From Kuschelorhynchus macadamiae (Eukaryota > Arthropoda > Insecta > Coleoptera > Curculionidae), in assembly GCA_030620095.1 (NCBI GenBank), contig JAUTXW010003596.1, forward strand, positions 310,001-374,000: DNA of 64,000 nucleotides. The letters run 5' to 3'. Below are positions 1 through 44,163 of the stretch, one piece after another (the stretch's first letter is position 1; each line of letters opens with the position of its first letter). A program made the translations under genes and the position numbers. A model generated the notes under the pieces. It was not told the origin of the DNA, did not search any database, and saw only the letters and a list, made by a program, of their open reading frames with translations.

Positions 1-936
1 TAAAAAAGTTATTTTGTAGGAATCAACTGGTAAAATTTTGGTACGAACTAGTAAAATTGGGGTACTAATTCAAGATGGCGGAACAAAATGGCGACTAACT
101 AACGTATTTCTAATCATGAAAAAAATCACCTTCTTAGATTTTATATACCTTTATGTTTTAGCGTCCTTAGATGCCAATAAATATGTTTTATCACTTCTGT
201 CGGTCCGTCTGTCAGTTTGCCTGTCTGTCAGTTCACGGCATAGCTTAAAAACTAGTTACTTGATTCATTTCAAATTTTGATCAAAAACTAATGCTCATAT
301 GGGGATGACCTGATAACATTTTGGTAAAAATCCAGTATGGCAAAACATAATCGCGGCCTAGAGAAATATTAAAAAAAAAATATTACTAAAAAACTACTTA
401 TGCACTTTATCTCAAATTTTGCACAAAAATCAAGTATTATGTAGGAATCAACTATCGTATTTTGGTACAAATCCAAAATGTCGGATCAAAATGGCAGTTA
501 AGGAAATTATTTAAAAATTCAGCCTGAAAAAGTACTTGATGGACTGGACAAATCGTGTACCATAAGTAATTGTGGAATACAGATGAACTAGTAAGACTAT
601 GAAACTAATTCAAGATGACGGAACAAAATGGCGGCTAAATATAATATTTCTAATGGTGAAAAAATCATAGTCTCCGGTTTTACATATCTTCATGTTTTAT
701 CGTCCCTAGATGCCAAAAAATATGTTTCGTCGGTCTGCCTATCGGTTTGTCTGTCTGTCTGTCAGTTCACGGCATTCAGAGTAATGTCAAATTTTGGTCA
801 AAAATGAAGGGTTATATGGGGATGGCCTGGGAATACTCATTATCCAATTTACCTCAAATTTTGCACAAAAATGAAGTGTTATATAGAAATGAATTAGTAA
901 CATTTGATATGAATATAAGATACCAAAATTGCATAT
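1..936 (+). repeat. RepA dispersed repeat, two tandem monomers (left end cut by window)
   Basis: This is a copy of the commonest repeat in the window. It reads in the plus orientation and starts inside the element. The landmark 'tgaaaaaaatcac' followed by 'gtcggtccgtctgtcag' and 'cggcatagc' occurs near 115-245 and again near 655-775, so two monomers of about 0.54 kb lie in tandem. Within each monomer the phrase 'caagatggcggaacaaaatgg' type recurs, as does 'caaattttgcacaaaaat'. The second monomer stops near 936, where mariner-like sequence begins. Short open frames here overlap simple repeats and are not credible genes. The element type is unknown. Confidence 0.75.
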
Positions 937-1920
937 AAAATTCTGTTTTCTAGTTCTTCTAGAGATTCCGGTTTGGTATAATAGACAGCGGTTTTCAAAC
1001 GACCCCAAAGATACAAATCTGGTGGTGTCAACTCAGGTGATCTAGGGGGCCATTCAATCCAAATCAAATAATACATAATGCAAAATTTCATGTAGATTTT
1101 ATAAATTATGAATTAAATATTTTTAATAATAAAATAAAAGATATATCAAAAATATGTAGTATTGTCCTCGTCTACTTATTCATCTATCAGGGACATTTCT
1201 GACTAAATAATTTCTAACACGAATGCCAACATGTGCAGGCAGGCCCCAAATGTTGTTCTGTAATAGCTGGTTATTGTCTGGATCGGGAAATACATTAACT
1301 AAAGCGATTGTAATTCTGGTATTAAGTAAACCTAAGTAGAAATTTACGATCAAATTTTTGTGGAGAAAAAAAGGTCCAATTATATTGTTCCCAATTATTC
1401 CTACCCACTCACTTAATTTTTGATGATATTGCGTATGGTGAGGATTATAATCAGACCAAAACCTGCAGTGTCTGTTTACAAAGAAATTAAGAGTGAACGT
1501 GGCCTCATCGGAAAATAGAACATGACTCACAAAGTCAGGTTTAATATCCATGAGATTCGCCATTTCTTGACAGATTTCCATTCGTCTATTTGAATCATCT
1601 TCTGAGAGTTCCTGGAACAATCTGACCTTATGAGGATCCATTTGATTTACTTTAAGGGTCATTCTTACTGACCTTTCGCCTTTAATGTGTTCGAGGGCAA
1701 GTTTTGGAACGGAAGTTCGTGGGTTCATCTTGTAGAGCAAGCAAAATATCCAAAGACATTTCATCATTTGTGAGTGCTTTTGGCCGACTCGATTTTGGCT
1801 TTTTTTTTATAGTATCTTTGTGCTCAAAATAGTAGATTCTATTAGCCGTTGATTTAGAAATAGGATCACATTTTCATTAAAAAGCAAAGTCATGCGTTCT
1901 TTGTCCGTTAGCTGGACCAT
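937..1920 (-). pseudogene. Broken mariner-like (IS630-Tc1-mariner) transposase
   Basis: Read from an ATG at 1920 (MVQLTDKER), the minus strand gives an N-terminal helix-turn-helix part with ISKST-like and GRPK-like motifs. A DDE domain of the DDE_3 type found in many insect mariner-like elements follows. The first catalytic Asp is in LFSDEATF (codon at 1509-1507), and NRHCRFWSDYNPH and IIGPFF follow. The region of the second Asp (usually QDGAPAH) is altered near 1235-1250 and the Asp is lost. The third acidic residue is in SPELTPPD near 1019. There are frameshifts near 1860 and 1700. About 95 bp of AT-rich sequence near 1070-1165 splits the RRGQ and IEWPPRS motifs. It is a dead copy. Its terminal inverted repeats were not found. 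Confidence 0.85.
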
Positions 1921-2689
1921 AGTCACTTTGAGAAATAATAAAAATTTACTGACATACTGAAATACAATCAACTCGGAATATTAACGTCGAACAAAACGTC
2001 AGAATGACAATATTCGTTATAGTAGTCATGATAATTGAAACGGATACCATACTTGCAACAATAGAATAAACAATAATATTAAGTACAAAAAGTAGGTACA
2101 AAATCCTTTATGATATTTTTGGACTTAATTTCCAATACTTTCAAAACAATAAGTAATACCTATTTAATAATTTGTGAACTAGTGCCAATAAATAGAGTTT
2201 TAAAAACTAATATAAGATAGATCCAAGTGTTAAATTGTCAGATTTCAACTGCCATTTTCTCTAAAGCAAATAAAGGTACGTGAAAACTTTAAATACCAAA
2301 GATTCGTCGAATTTTACGTTCAATTTAGATATGTAATAATATCCAGGGTGTTCCGTTTAAAATTAGCAAGATGACATTTAATTTCGGTATAACCGGAAGT
2401 GCTGCCATCTTGGAAATATTCTAGTTCAATGGCCCCTATCGACTTTTCACCCTGTACGTAACTATCGTACGGAGAAGACCTTAATGGAGAAAAACGTCTC
2501 TATTAAAAAGAAGTTTACAACAGCTTAAGAAATTATATTATTGAATTAAAACAAGTACTAATATCTGTTGCATAAAAAGTTCTAAATATCAAAGTTCGTT
2601 TCATCGAAGTCTAAGTGTATAATAAATAGAAGTATTAAAAGTAACTGTCTTAACTTATCTCCACAATCGCAATCTTCAACCATTGGCAG
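1921..2689. other. No gene seen; possible decayed transposon end at 2345-2460
   Basis: No coding or RNA gene is evident. The string 'cagggtgttccgtttaaaat' at about 2344 looks like the end of a small mariner-type element, but no matching right end could be fixed. Confidence 0.3.
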
Positions 2690-3260
2690 TTATGAAATAA
2701 AAGGGTTGTTACAACGGCACCTTGCAAGACCATAGCCTTTGATTACTTTACAGAATATAAGGTTCAAAACAACTTCTAGAGATTTAAGGTCTGTGGTGGG
2801 CACTGGAAAGAAATTTAGAGAAGTATCCATTATCGATACGTCATGCCATTTAAGGAAACACCTACTACCAGCTTCTTCAATGCCACTTAAAGTGTACGTT
2901 AAACTAGTAAACACTTCACCATAATTCTGAGTGTCAGCGTTTTTTATACAACTTCAGAAAATCCACCTTTCATTTTCGGAACGCTTCTGACTGTGAATGT
3001 TTGCAGAAAGAGAATGTACCGAAGGACCTAGTTGTTGCAAAGTGTTGAGCATCTGATGAATTCTGGAATTTTCTGGTATTCATGCGTTCAAGAAAATAAT
3101 CAAGTAGCATTTTCGCCAACATTTGATGGCGTTCTGGATTTTGGGACAAGAAATATTAACTCCATGTCGTTTGAAGCCTTTGAATAGATATTCGACTGGT
3201 CCGTAAAGCAGCTGATAGTCTTGCAATAACCAGGGGATCCTTATGTTCGTTGGAGTGGAG
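2690..3260 (-). other. Unrecognised minus-strand coding-like block
   Basis: A 74-codon open stretch (2914-2690) continues upstream to about 3260 only through frame changes and stops. The composition is more protein-like than its surroundings, with phrases such as GIEEAGSRCFLKWHD and an upstream ALRTS...VPKSRTPS stretch in another frame. I do not recognise the family. It could be an exon of a host gene or, more likely, a decayed transposon ORF. Confidence 0.25.
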
Positions 3261-5013
3261 ACGGTCTTGCTGCAAATAAAGTATTACTTTTGATGTAATG
3301 GATGGGTTTTACGTTTTAATATACCATTTTAAAGATAATTTTATTATTTGCAAGTATATATAAGTTGATTATTTTTGCTTCTAATATAACATTTGTGAAG
3401 ATACAAGACTCTATCTATATATCCAAATTCGTGCTAAAACTTGCAAACGGGTAGGTATGGGAAAAAACTATTCTGTGGTAAATAACGTTTTTGTTAATGC
3501 CAACCATTAACGAGATATAGGTACAGGAAAAACCAAAGACAGGGACATATTTTGGGAACCGCTCCCCGCGGACTTTTGATATGATCATCTCCAAACACAA
3601 CCCATAAGTCAAAAGTGTGCTCACAAACTATTCGTTGACTAAACTAGAGTCAGTTTAACACGGACAGTGTTGACAAGTTCATGTAAAGGCTACTTACAGT
3701 AAATTTTGAGGCTTGGCGAATAAATGCCGCGTTGTTTGTTTTTCAGTTTTATCCCACTTTACAATATTATGTATTCCTTCAGTGAATGTGTGTATGTTAA
3801 AAACAAAACTTGGAAGGAATTTTATGGGCATCTGCTTTTAGTAGATATATTTCACAGATATATATTTGATATCAAGCATTTGGTAATGTATTTGAATATT
3901 CAGAACATTTCACTATAATTTATTGGGTACTGAACTTCACTGTGTAAAAAGATGTGGAAATGAAAAAGTTTTCTCTACTGCAATCTACTCTATTTTTCTG
4001 AGGTACTAGGAGAGAGACAAAATGGTTACTCTACTTTTACAGTCCACTTCAAATATTGAAACTAATCCTACCTGTTTAAGCCTAAAGGTAACTTCATGAA
4101 TTTTGTATGATATAAAGGGAATGTTTATGGAAGGGGAAATTACAATGGAATCTGCAACTGTTTTACAGCAAAAAATAGATGCAGAATGTTGCAGGTCGAA
4201 TTTAACTTTTTAAATTAGAATACCTTTAATCAAGCGTATATGAATGCTCTGTTTTGTATTCAAATGGTTCTAAAATTAAACAAAAAAAAATGGAAAAAAT
4301 ATATTTATTTAAATTTCATTTAGTTACATACATCACACTTATATTATAAAAAGGTACATTTTTAATGAATGTAGGTAAGTACACTTATAAATTTTACATT
4401 TTTGTAGACCTAATTGAGACTATATATTTAAACCTTTTAAATTCACTTAGTATAATCATTTGGTAAAAAAAGTTTGCTAAATTAACTAGAATACTATTTG
4501 TGATGATGTAAGTGGTATCCTTATACACTAGTATGCATTTAATCCTATTACACTTACTCCCTAAGATAATTCATAAAAATGTACATTCAATCTGGGCAAG
4601 AATTGCTTATAGTTTATTCAATCCTAGATTACAATATTACGATTCAGTATAGTATTTTCCAAAATAGTATCTAAAGATTTAACATTTTAAAATTAAATAT
4701 CCTTATGCCTAATTAGTTTTAGTGAACCTAAACTATTAATTATACTATGGTCGTTGGTATATGTTTCAAAACTAAATAATTTATGCGAAGTATATAGTAA
4801 AAAATTTCATGTTTTAAAATATATTTATATAATTTTTGACAACCCCTTTTTGCTACTTTTCCTAAAATTTTAACTCTAATTGCTTAGGTTTTTTTTTATT
4901 CCAAGCAAAATTCAATGTCGATAGAAAAAATATAATAGCCTAGAACGTACCAAAACTAACTTTTTTTGTTGAATTTACAAAACTTTTCTATTTTAGTTCA
5001 TATTTAAAATAAA
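3261..5013. other. AT-rich sequence without recognised genes
   Basis: Short open frames at 3415-3624 and 3724-3918 show no family signature or codon pattern that I recognise. The part just below 5080 is expected to hold the 3' UTR of the CRAL-TRIO gene. Confidence 0.4.
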
Positions 5014-5019
5014 TTTATT
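5014..5019 (-). terminator. Possible poly(A) signal of the CRAL-TRIO gene
   Basis: The first AATAAA on the minus strand after the stop codon lies about 65 nt downstream. In DNA this AT-rich such hexamers are common by chance, so the call is weak. Confidence 0.3.
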
Positions 5020-5080
5020 ATATTTACTGTACAAATATTTGTAATAGAAGTCTATATAATATAGAAAATATTTTAAACTT

Positions 5081-36821
<31,741 letters not shown>

Positions 36822-36870
36822 TTCTGTAATCAAAATATGGATTTTTTAGCGAAAAAAAATAGAAAAGGGG
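36822..36870 (-). promoter_or_regulatory. Splice acceptor before the start codon (5' UTR intron)
   Basis: On the minus strand a pyrimidine-rich tract ('ccccttttctattttttttc') leads to 'gattacag', with AG at 36825-36824, 2 nt before the ATG. This implies an upstream non-coding exon and a promoter beyond 36870, which I could not locate. Confidence 0.6.
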
Positions 36871-37324
36871 ATATGTGTGAAGTCACTTGTTATAGACGTG
36901 TTATTTTTTCATGTTGTCAACTCGTAAAAAGCATGTTTACGTACCATAAGCGTAGGATTTCTTTAAATGAATAAATTTAAAATTTGGAAAAAAATCTGGC
37001 AATTATGTGCATGATCAATCTAGATAAAGACTGCTTTCCTGAAATGTTAAACTTACACAAATTATTTAAAACTTAAAAATTGATATCCTTTTTAAATACT
37101 TTTTGGCACCATTTTTAACGTTTTATTTTGCAGATTTCTACAACGTGGCCGGAGACAGACTTTTAATGATGAGTAAAGATATTAAAATGTATACACACAC
37201 AATTACTTTTTATAAGCTCATTTCCAATTCTAATTATAAACTAAAAATATTTTTATCCTTGCCGGTATTTCTTTTACCCGAAACTTCCCTTGTTATGATT
37301 TTTTCCTATTTGTTAGGAATAGTG

Positions 37325-38795
37325 AAGTGTGACCCAATTTAATTCAGTACATAGTTACAGTATATTTGTGCTATATATACTGTCTTTTCAAACATTTTTA
37401 TTGAGCGTCCCATTATATTGGATTCCTACCAATATTTTACCAGTTTCTACGTATGCCACACTTGACTTTTGGGCATAATTTAAAATACATTCAATAAGTA
37501 CTTTTTACATCGACAAATACCGCCATTTTGTTACGTCATGTTCAATTTGTACCAGTTTAGCCCATTGTCTCATTTAATTTTTATGTTGATTTTTAAAAAA
37601 TTAATTTGCCTGCCATTTTGTTTCGCCACCTTAAATTCATACCACACTTTACCAGTTTATCTCTATATCATACTTACTTCTTGGACAAAAAGTTAATAAA
37701 CGGTATTTTCAGGCTGATTTTTTAAATATTTTATAAGGTCGCTATTTTGTTTTGCTATCTTGGATTCATATCAAAATGCCACCAATTCATTCATATGTAA
37801 TACTTAGACATAAATTGGATGTGCAGTTTTTTTAGCTATGCCAGGAACTAACAGACAGACCGGCAGACGGACCGACGGAATTGATAAAACATATTTTTTT
37901 GGCATCTAGGGACGCTAAAAAGTGAAGATATGTAATGAGGGTTATTTTTTTCACATTACAAACATTTTATTTGCTCGCTACTTGGTTTGGCCATCTTGAA
38001 TTAATAACACGGTTTTACTATATGATCTCTATACCACTATTAGTTATGGCACATAATTTGAAATAAATTCATTATGTTTTTGCAGGCTTAATTTTTAAAT
38101 ATTTTATTATGACGCCGTTTTGTTCCACCATTTTGGATTCGTAACAAAATTTTACCGGTTGATTCCAACATAATACTTGATATTTATGCAAAATTTGAAA
38201 TAAATTGTATAACCAGTTTTTAATAATAATTTTTTAATAATTCACTAGGCCGCCATTTTGTTTCACCATATTGGATTTTATACCAAAATATCACCAGACA
38301 ATCCCCATATGATCCTTAATTTTTGATCAAAATTTGAAGTCAATCGGGTAAGCAGTCTTTAAACTATGCCGCGAACTGACAGGCAGACCGACGGAATTGA
38401 TAAAACATATTATTTGGCCTGAGAGAATGATTTTTTCACGATTACAAACATTTTATTTGGCCGCCATTTTGTCCGGCCATCTTGAATTAGTACCACAGTT
38501 TTACTAGCTGTTGCCTATACCACAATTAGTTATGGCACACGATATGAAATCAATTCATTAGGCAGAATTTTTTAATATTTTATTAGAGAAAATAATTAAT
38601 GTTTGCGCAAAATTTGAGATACATTAGATAAGTAGATTTTTAAGCTATGCCACGACTGACAGACAGACCGACGGAATTTAGAAAACATGTTTTTCAGCAT
38701 CTAGGGACTCTGAAAGTGAAGATCTGAAAAAAATTCGGTGGCTGATTTTTTATGATTATAATACTTCCCTTTCACGAGGGAAGTAAAAATGCTAG
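37325..38795 (-). repeat. RepA, apparently complete copy (minus orientation)
   Basis: In minus orientation it starts with 'acttccctcgtgaaagggaag' type sequence (hairpin, near 38787) and ends with 'gaattaaattgggtcacac' at about 37330. It carries three or so monomers, each with 'ccgccattttgtt' on the plus strand. The length is about 1.47 kb. It faces the plus-orientation copies across exon 1. Confidence 0.75.
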
Positions 38796-39577
38796 AAAAT
38801 TATGGGAGATCTTCTATGGATAAAGACTTTTATTTTGATGGCGAATTATATTTGTGAAAAGCTAGACCAATCAAAACTAATTCGCAAGAACAAATGCTAG
38901 GAAAATATTTCTTTTATATTTTTTATTATCATTATGTAACAAATATATTTTAATGAATTATTGGTTTAAAAGTTAAATTTTTATTTGTAGTTGATTTGTA
39001 AATATACAACTTAAAGGTAAATTACATAGCATAAAATGCTTAGGTTTATCTGTTTTAAAGGGCTGCAATTTGAATCCTGGTATTTAAGTTGTGCATAGTT
39101 AAGTATGGAAAGAATTTAGAGGGGGTCAGAAATGGACCCACAAATATTGCATCGTACTATTCCAATGATGTTAAGTTTCGATATTATGTAATATCAGCCA
39201 TCTACTTTGTATATCTGGTTTTAAGCAAAGCTTTAAACCTATTATATAAATAAGGTTTATGTCAAAATAACCTAAATAATTTTTGTTTGCTTTACGTGAA
39301 AGCTCGGTTGTTTATTAAAGCGCCGCAATATTTTAGCATATATCATCCATGTTAGCCCTACTTATTGTTGTGCCATCTCGCCGGTTTCATAACAAGAAGT
39401 AAACAGAGCACATGCCCGATGTGTTTTGTAATTTAAATCTGCAAACAAGATTACTACACATCGCAGGAGGGCATGGCATATAAACTGTTGGGTACTCGAA
39501 AAGCAACGTGAAAATTGTTGTGGAAATTATTAACAAAATATGTTAAATACGATCGAAAAATTTAATTGATGTTTTTT
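38796..39577. other. No gene seen
   Basis: AT-rich. No supported feature. Confidence 0.4.
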
Positions 39578-39728
39578 CAGCGGCGTAACCCCCTCCACTT
39601 TTCTGAACAAAAAGTTCCTATAAGCACTCAGCTACAGAAAATAATATTAATAGTTCTTATTACCGGGCCTCCTAGCATTAGGGCCTCCTCGCGGTGCGAG
39701 GGCTGGCGGGGTTATAGCTACGCCACTG
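39578..39728. mobile_element. hAT-type MITE, 151 bp
   Basis: The ends 'cagcggcgtaacccc' and 'ggggttatagctacgccactg' type sequence are inverted repeats beginning CAG(C/T)GGCGTA. They are flanked by 'tgtttttt' (39570-39577) and 'tgttttat' (39729-39736), an 8-bp target duplication with one mismatch, as hAT transposases make. A palindromic 'gggcctcctagcattagggcc' like core lies inside. No coding content. Confidence 0.75.
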
Positions 39729-40304
39729 TGTTTTATTGTGTTTTGTAATACATCCACACCAGGATTTGGTAAACTGACAGAAGACAATTGGCCGAAAAGC
39801 TAATTGTCAGAAAAACAAATTGGTCTATAATTAATTCGTATAGTTGTACCGAATGAATAATATATAAACATATATTTTATTTCATTTTCAAGACACACTG
39901 TATACCCAGAGATAGAATTTTTTCTTTTAAAATTTAGGACCCTTGACTTTAACACTATTAAACGAAAATCAGGTTTATATGTCATTTGCTATTTAAGTAA
40001 ACTTATTTATAAGATTAACAAAACAGTAAAGTTTCATATTAAGCTTAAAATTTGTAGGTTTCCTGTAATGACGTTTTATCCATTAAGAGGCGTAAGTGGC
40101 TGCTTAGGTCCGGGCCGGGAAACTTTGGACGAGCACCATCCAGAGCTGACCAATTTAATATTTTATGTTGCACCTTTGCCCATTATAGGTATTGAGCCTT
40201 AAGAGGATTCAAACTTCAAAGTTGGGCTGTAATGTAATTATTAATCAATTTGCAAAAGAAAAATAGAAAAAAAACTTGATCATTACTTAAACCTCTTGAC
40301 ATCC
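39729..40304. other. No gene seen
   Basis: AT-rich. The frame 39800-39985 on the minus strand is unrecognised. Confidence 0.35.
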
Positions 40305-40750
40305 ACTCTTTTTTATTGTTTTGCTTCTCTCGTAATAGTGAAAAAGCAATAATCCGAGATGCAGATATTTACGTTTTAGGGTGCCTAGAATCCGAAAAAG
40401 ATGTTCTCCCATCTTCGTCGATCTGTCGGTCTGTCGTTCGGTCTGTACACGGCATAGCTCAAAAAATACTTTTACGACTTAATCCAAACTTAGGCAAGAA
40501 TCATATGAGGATAAAATGGTTGCATTTTGGTAAAAATCCAGCATGGAAGAACAAGATAACGCCCTCACAAAATGTAAAAAAATCATTAAGAAACTACTTA
40601 TCGAATAGACTTCAAAATTTGCGCGAAAATAAAGTGTGATATATGGCAAAATAAAATAGCGGCTTAATAAAATGTTTAAATATCTGATAAAACTCTAATT
40701 CTTGGAATAAAACCTACTTTTTATGGAGAAAAATAATAAAGTACATAACT
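40305..40750 (+). repeat. RepA-related copy with the second type of tail
   Basis: It begins 'gcttctctcgtaatagtga' (a decayed version of the terminal hairpin) and has the 'gtcgatctgtcggtctgtcg' patch. It ends with 'ggaataaaacctactttt' and 'aaaataataaagtacata', like 34808-35390. Confidence 0.65.
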
Positions 40751-40919
40751 GACCGCCTTATTTTATATCTTTCTCTAGGTTTGACAGTTTTTTACGAGAA
40801 CCAAATTGATTATATATTTTTTACTTCTTATAATTATGCCTTTAAAAATGTTTTACGTTCTCATGAGCGTAAATTTTGTTACATACACAAATATATTCAG
40901 ATATCATTATTTATTTCTT

Positions 40920-41275
40920 TTAGAGACTCTAATGCCGCGTATTCAATTCAGTTCAGTGAACGAATACCGCCGAGGGGCGGAAAGCAGATGTTCGCCTGGT
41001 GTAGACGTGAAGCCCACTACTCACTATTCGTTGAATCGTGGATGGTCCGGTACATCCGTTCGATACGATGCGCGGCGATTCCGTTTTTTGGGCGGATAAT
41101 TAACTAGGCTTTGACCTCTGCGAACCATTCGTCCAAATCAAATCTTTTGATTTTTGCGTATTGAAACGTAAGAAATCCGTGCGAAAAGCCCACTATACTA
41201 TTCGTTGATTCAACCATTCGCTCATTCTTAAAAATGAACGAATCGAACCGAATAGTGAGCTCGCTAGGCTTAAAC
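40920..41275. repeat. Compound repeat with direct and inverted CACTATTCG blocks
   Basis: 'agcccactactcactattcg' (about 41010) recurs as 'agcccactatactattcg' (about 41187) and, inverted, as 'cgaatagtgagctcgctagg' (about 41250). The stretch is richer in G+C than its flanks. It is probably a MITE or SINE remnant. Frames across it are not genes. Confidence 0.45.
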
Positions 41276-42487
41276 TATGTGGCCAACGAATTCTTAAGTT
41301 TGCTTGTGGGCAGGTTAGTTTGCTTGTCAGTACTTCAAAGAGAAAAATTGTTTTATGCTGTCATTTGTGTACATATTTATGTACCCCCTATGCATACGTT
41401 GCTAAATATAGACATCAGAAACAAACGAGTACGCAACTGAAATCGACAGAAAAACGCAATTCATATTTTTCGGCTGTTATGCGGATAAGTAAAAAAAAAT
41501 GTGTTATTTTGAAAAACAGGACGATTTATAACTAAACCGGCTGTAATAATACTACATAGTTAAAAATTACTAGGAATTTGTATATTTGTAATGTAAGTTA
41601 GGCTTTACCGCAATCTTTGAGCCATTTTTGATAACATGTTAAAATGTTTTAATGATTTTCTCAGTCAGACTACCTGCAACTTACTAGCAAAAATAAATAG
41701 TTCCTTTTAACTACCTATTATTTTGTACCCATTCCTCATCGACAATAAGTACATATCATTTGCTTTTCCGGTGTTTATATGCAAAATTATATATCTATGT
41801 ATTGCGGCTACCGAGAATTGAAAACGGAAAATTCTTTTTTACCTGACAAATGTGCACCACACTTATTTTGAAATATGAAATGCCTAGCTTGCGTGAACTG
41901 ATACAATATTTACGTAGCAGCTATAAATCGTGAATGTTAAGAATACACTTTCGAATCAGAATATATTGTTGCAAATTGTATAATAAATTGGAATTCCCTG
42001 CTTATGAAATTTCTGCCTTATTTAGAATGGGATTATTGAGGGGATCGCGGATAAACTCTGAAACGCATTTTGTTTTCAAGGTGTTATTTATCGACGTGGA
42101 CAAGATAATAGATAGTACCAGATTTTTCTTCATGAAGATTATAACTTAGTCTTATAAATGTTTTTAATCATATCAGTTTTCTTTGTTAAAACGCCATATT
42201 TCGTATTTGGATGAAAATTTAACTAGCTCAGGCTAGAGGCTAAATTAATTTGTTTCTGTCATAGACCAGCAAGAGGCACTGTGCAAAAAAAAATATTATT
42301 GAAAATGCCGACTCATTTTTAAACTTTAACAACTTTTTGAAAAATTAACCTTTTTAGCTTGTAGACTACCATTGGGTACCTTGATTGACGTTCGACAACT
42401 TCCATGGAAATTATTTAAAATTAATTAGATATTTAGGTACTGGGCAAAAGCAATTCAAAAGAGGTCTACAAAAGTAAAAAAGTTTTA
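41276..42487. other. No gene seen
   Basis: Short frames without recognised domains. Confidence 0.35.
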
Positions 42488-42674
42488 CACCCCTATTCAC
42501 TAAAAAGGTTTAAGAGTTAAAGCAGGTCTAGTTACCGTGGTACTTAAAACTCTTAGTTCGCCAGTTATATTCCGTTTATGTCACTTTCATTTTGTAATCG
42601 TGACATTTAGAAAAATACTTGTACTATGAAATTAGACCTAGTCTAAATTTAAACCTCTTTAGTGAATACGGGTA
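42488..42674. mobile_element. TA-flanked MITE, 187 bp (copy 1)
   Basis: Ends 'cacccctattcactaaa' and the inverse of 'tttagtgaatacgggta' form a 17-bp imperfect inverted repeat. TA dinucleotides on both sides (42486-42487 and 42675-42676) fit a mariner-type target duplication. Subterminal 'ggtctagt' and 'agacctagtct' are also inverted. A second copy is at 43935-44163. Confidence 0.75.
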
Positions 42675-42933
42675 TAAATGTTTACATTATATGTCATATT
42701 TTTTTAGGCTGGAACCTTATCTAAATCCACCAGAAGAATTACCATTTTATCACTTTTCTATATAGGGATGAAAACATTTTTATTATTTATTGCTGGCATT
42801 TTGTTGTAGTAGAATAGAAAAGTCTATAATTTCTGCAGGGGCAACATGGTACCCTCTTGCGATCCTGATTTCTCGGCCTTTACCCTCATCAGGCAGGCTT
42901 GTACCCAGGTAGATCTAAACTAACAAATTGCTG

Positions 42934-43127
42934 GATATGACAAAATCGAAAACGAAACGTCAGACGTACTACATGCAAAGTGCAACACTTAACGCCACCT
43001 ATTAGAGCTCCGGGGGTTTCCGGGTGCAGACCCATAAATTCTTTTCAAAATATTCACTAGCACCATCATGGGTGCCTGTAGCACTGTTCCAGTCTGATTG
43101 GCGATTCGTTTTCGATTTTGTCATATC
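42934..43127. mobile_element. MITE with perfect 22-bp inverted ends, 194 bp
   Basis: The left end begins 'gatatgacaaaatcgaaaac' and the last 22 bases are its exact inverse. The inner part is richer in G+C ('gagctccgggggtttccggg'). No coding content and no clear target duplication. Confidence 0.75.
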
Positions 43128-43226
43128 GAAAAAAATTGTATTATATTAAAAATTACACGTATTTTGGGTTCAGTAAATATTTAAATCATTTCGTTTCTAA
43201 TATCAACTGAAGTTGTGTGTTTAATG

Positions 43227-43264
43227 CATTGACATTATAATACTAGGTGATTATAATGTCAATG
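43227..43264. repeat. Perfect hairpin with 15-bp arms
   Basis: 'cattgacattataat', an 8-bp spacer and the exact inverse. The function is unknown, and it could be a tiny transposon remnant. Confidence 0.7.
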
Positions 43265-43934
43265 GTTTAATGCCTGACAGAGAGACAATTTTCAAATCAA
43301 TTTTTCTCTTTTATAATTTGAATTTGTAAGTTGAAAACCCCTCCCACTCAGGGCGCTTTTGATTTGTTATATTTTTAACTACATGATTCGACTCGGTATA
43401 TAAAAATTAACAAAACACCTACATTTAATAACCTATTCATTAAACGTTTCGAAAACATTTAGGAACAACCATTTTCATAGCAAGTCATTCATTCATACTG
43501 TTTCATTGTTGTCTACCTAATAGTTTAGTCTTCTTTTATGATACTAATTACTCTATAAAAATATTGACCCTTAATTTCAAGACCCTGTTTATTATTATTT
43601 AGTTGTTTTTTAGAGTTAATCCAGCTTCATTAAAAATTATATTATATATAAATATTTTTTTTACCAATTACGACAAAATGATGATTTTTACAGCAGTTTT
43701 CTAGGACATAGATTTATTATCAAAAATAACAATTATTACAGTATAGTTATACAGGAAGTATAAAAATTAAGTTCAATTATGATATAAATGAATATGAGAA
43801 ACTTGATTTTTTTTAAAATCGGAAACCCTGTTTTTTGTTTACGTTGAAAAGAGGAACGAATGCCCTAAAGATTATTAATAATTGATCCTATACCTATTTT
43901 TACTGACTTAAAATTCATTTTAGTATATACAAAA

Positions 43935-44163
43935 TGCATCTTTTAAGAGTTAGTTAGTTAGTTAAGAATTAGACCGGGTCTAATTGCCATGATACTTAAA
44001 ACTCTTAATTCGCCACTTATGTTTCGCTTATGTCACTGTCATTTTGTAATTGTGACATTTAGAAAAATTATTTATTCAATTGTTAAAAATGTCATCTTAA
44101 ACCTATAACTGTCAAATTAGACCTGGTCTAAATTTAAACCACTTTAGTGAATACAGGTGATAG
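43935..44163. mobile_element. TA-flanked MITE family (copy 2, left end decayed)
   Basis: It shares 'acttaaaactctta', 'cttatgtcact', 'cattttgtaat', 'gtgacatttagaaaaat' and the right end 'tttagtgaatacaggt' with 42488-42674 in the same orientation. The left end is replaced by 'gttagttagttag'. Confidence 0.65.

Noticed and set aside
1180..1767. 195-codon frame as an intact transposase gene
   Set aside because: It is part of a longer mariner-like sequence with frameshifts, an internal insertion and loss of the second catalytic Asp.
40781..41107. Overlapping ~100-codon frames
   Set aside because: They lie in the CACTATTCG compound repeat and read in two frames at once, which is typical of GC-richer repeat DNA.
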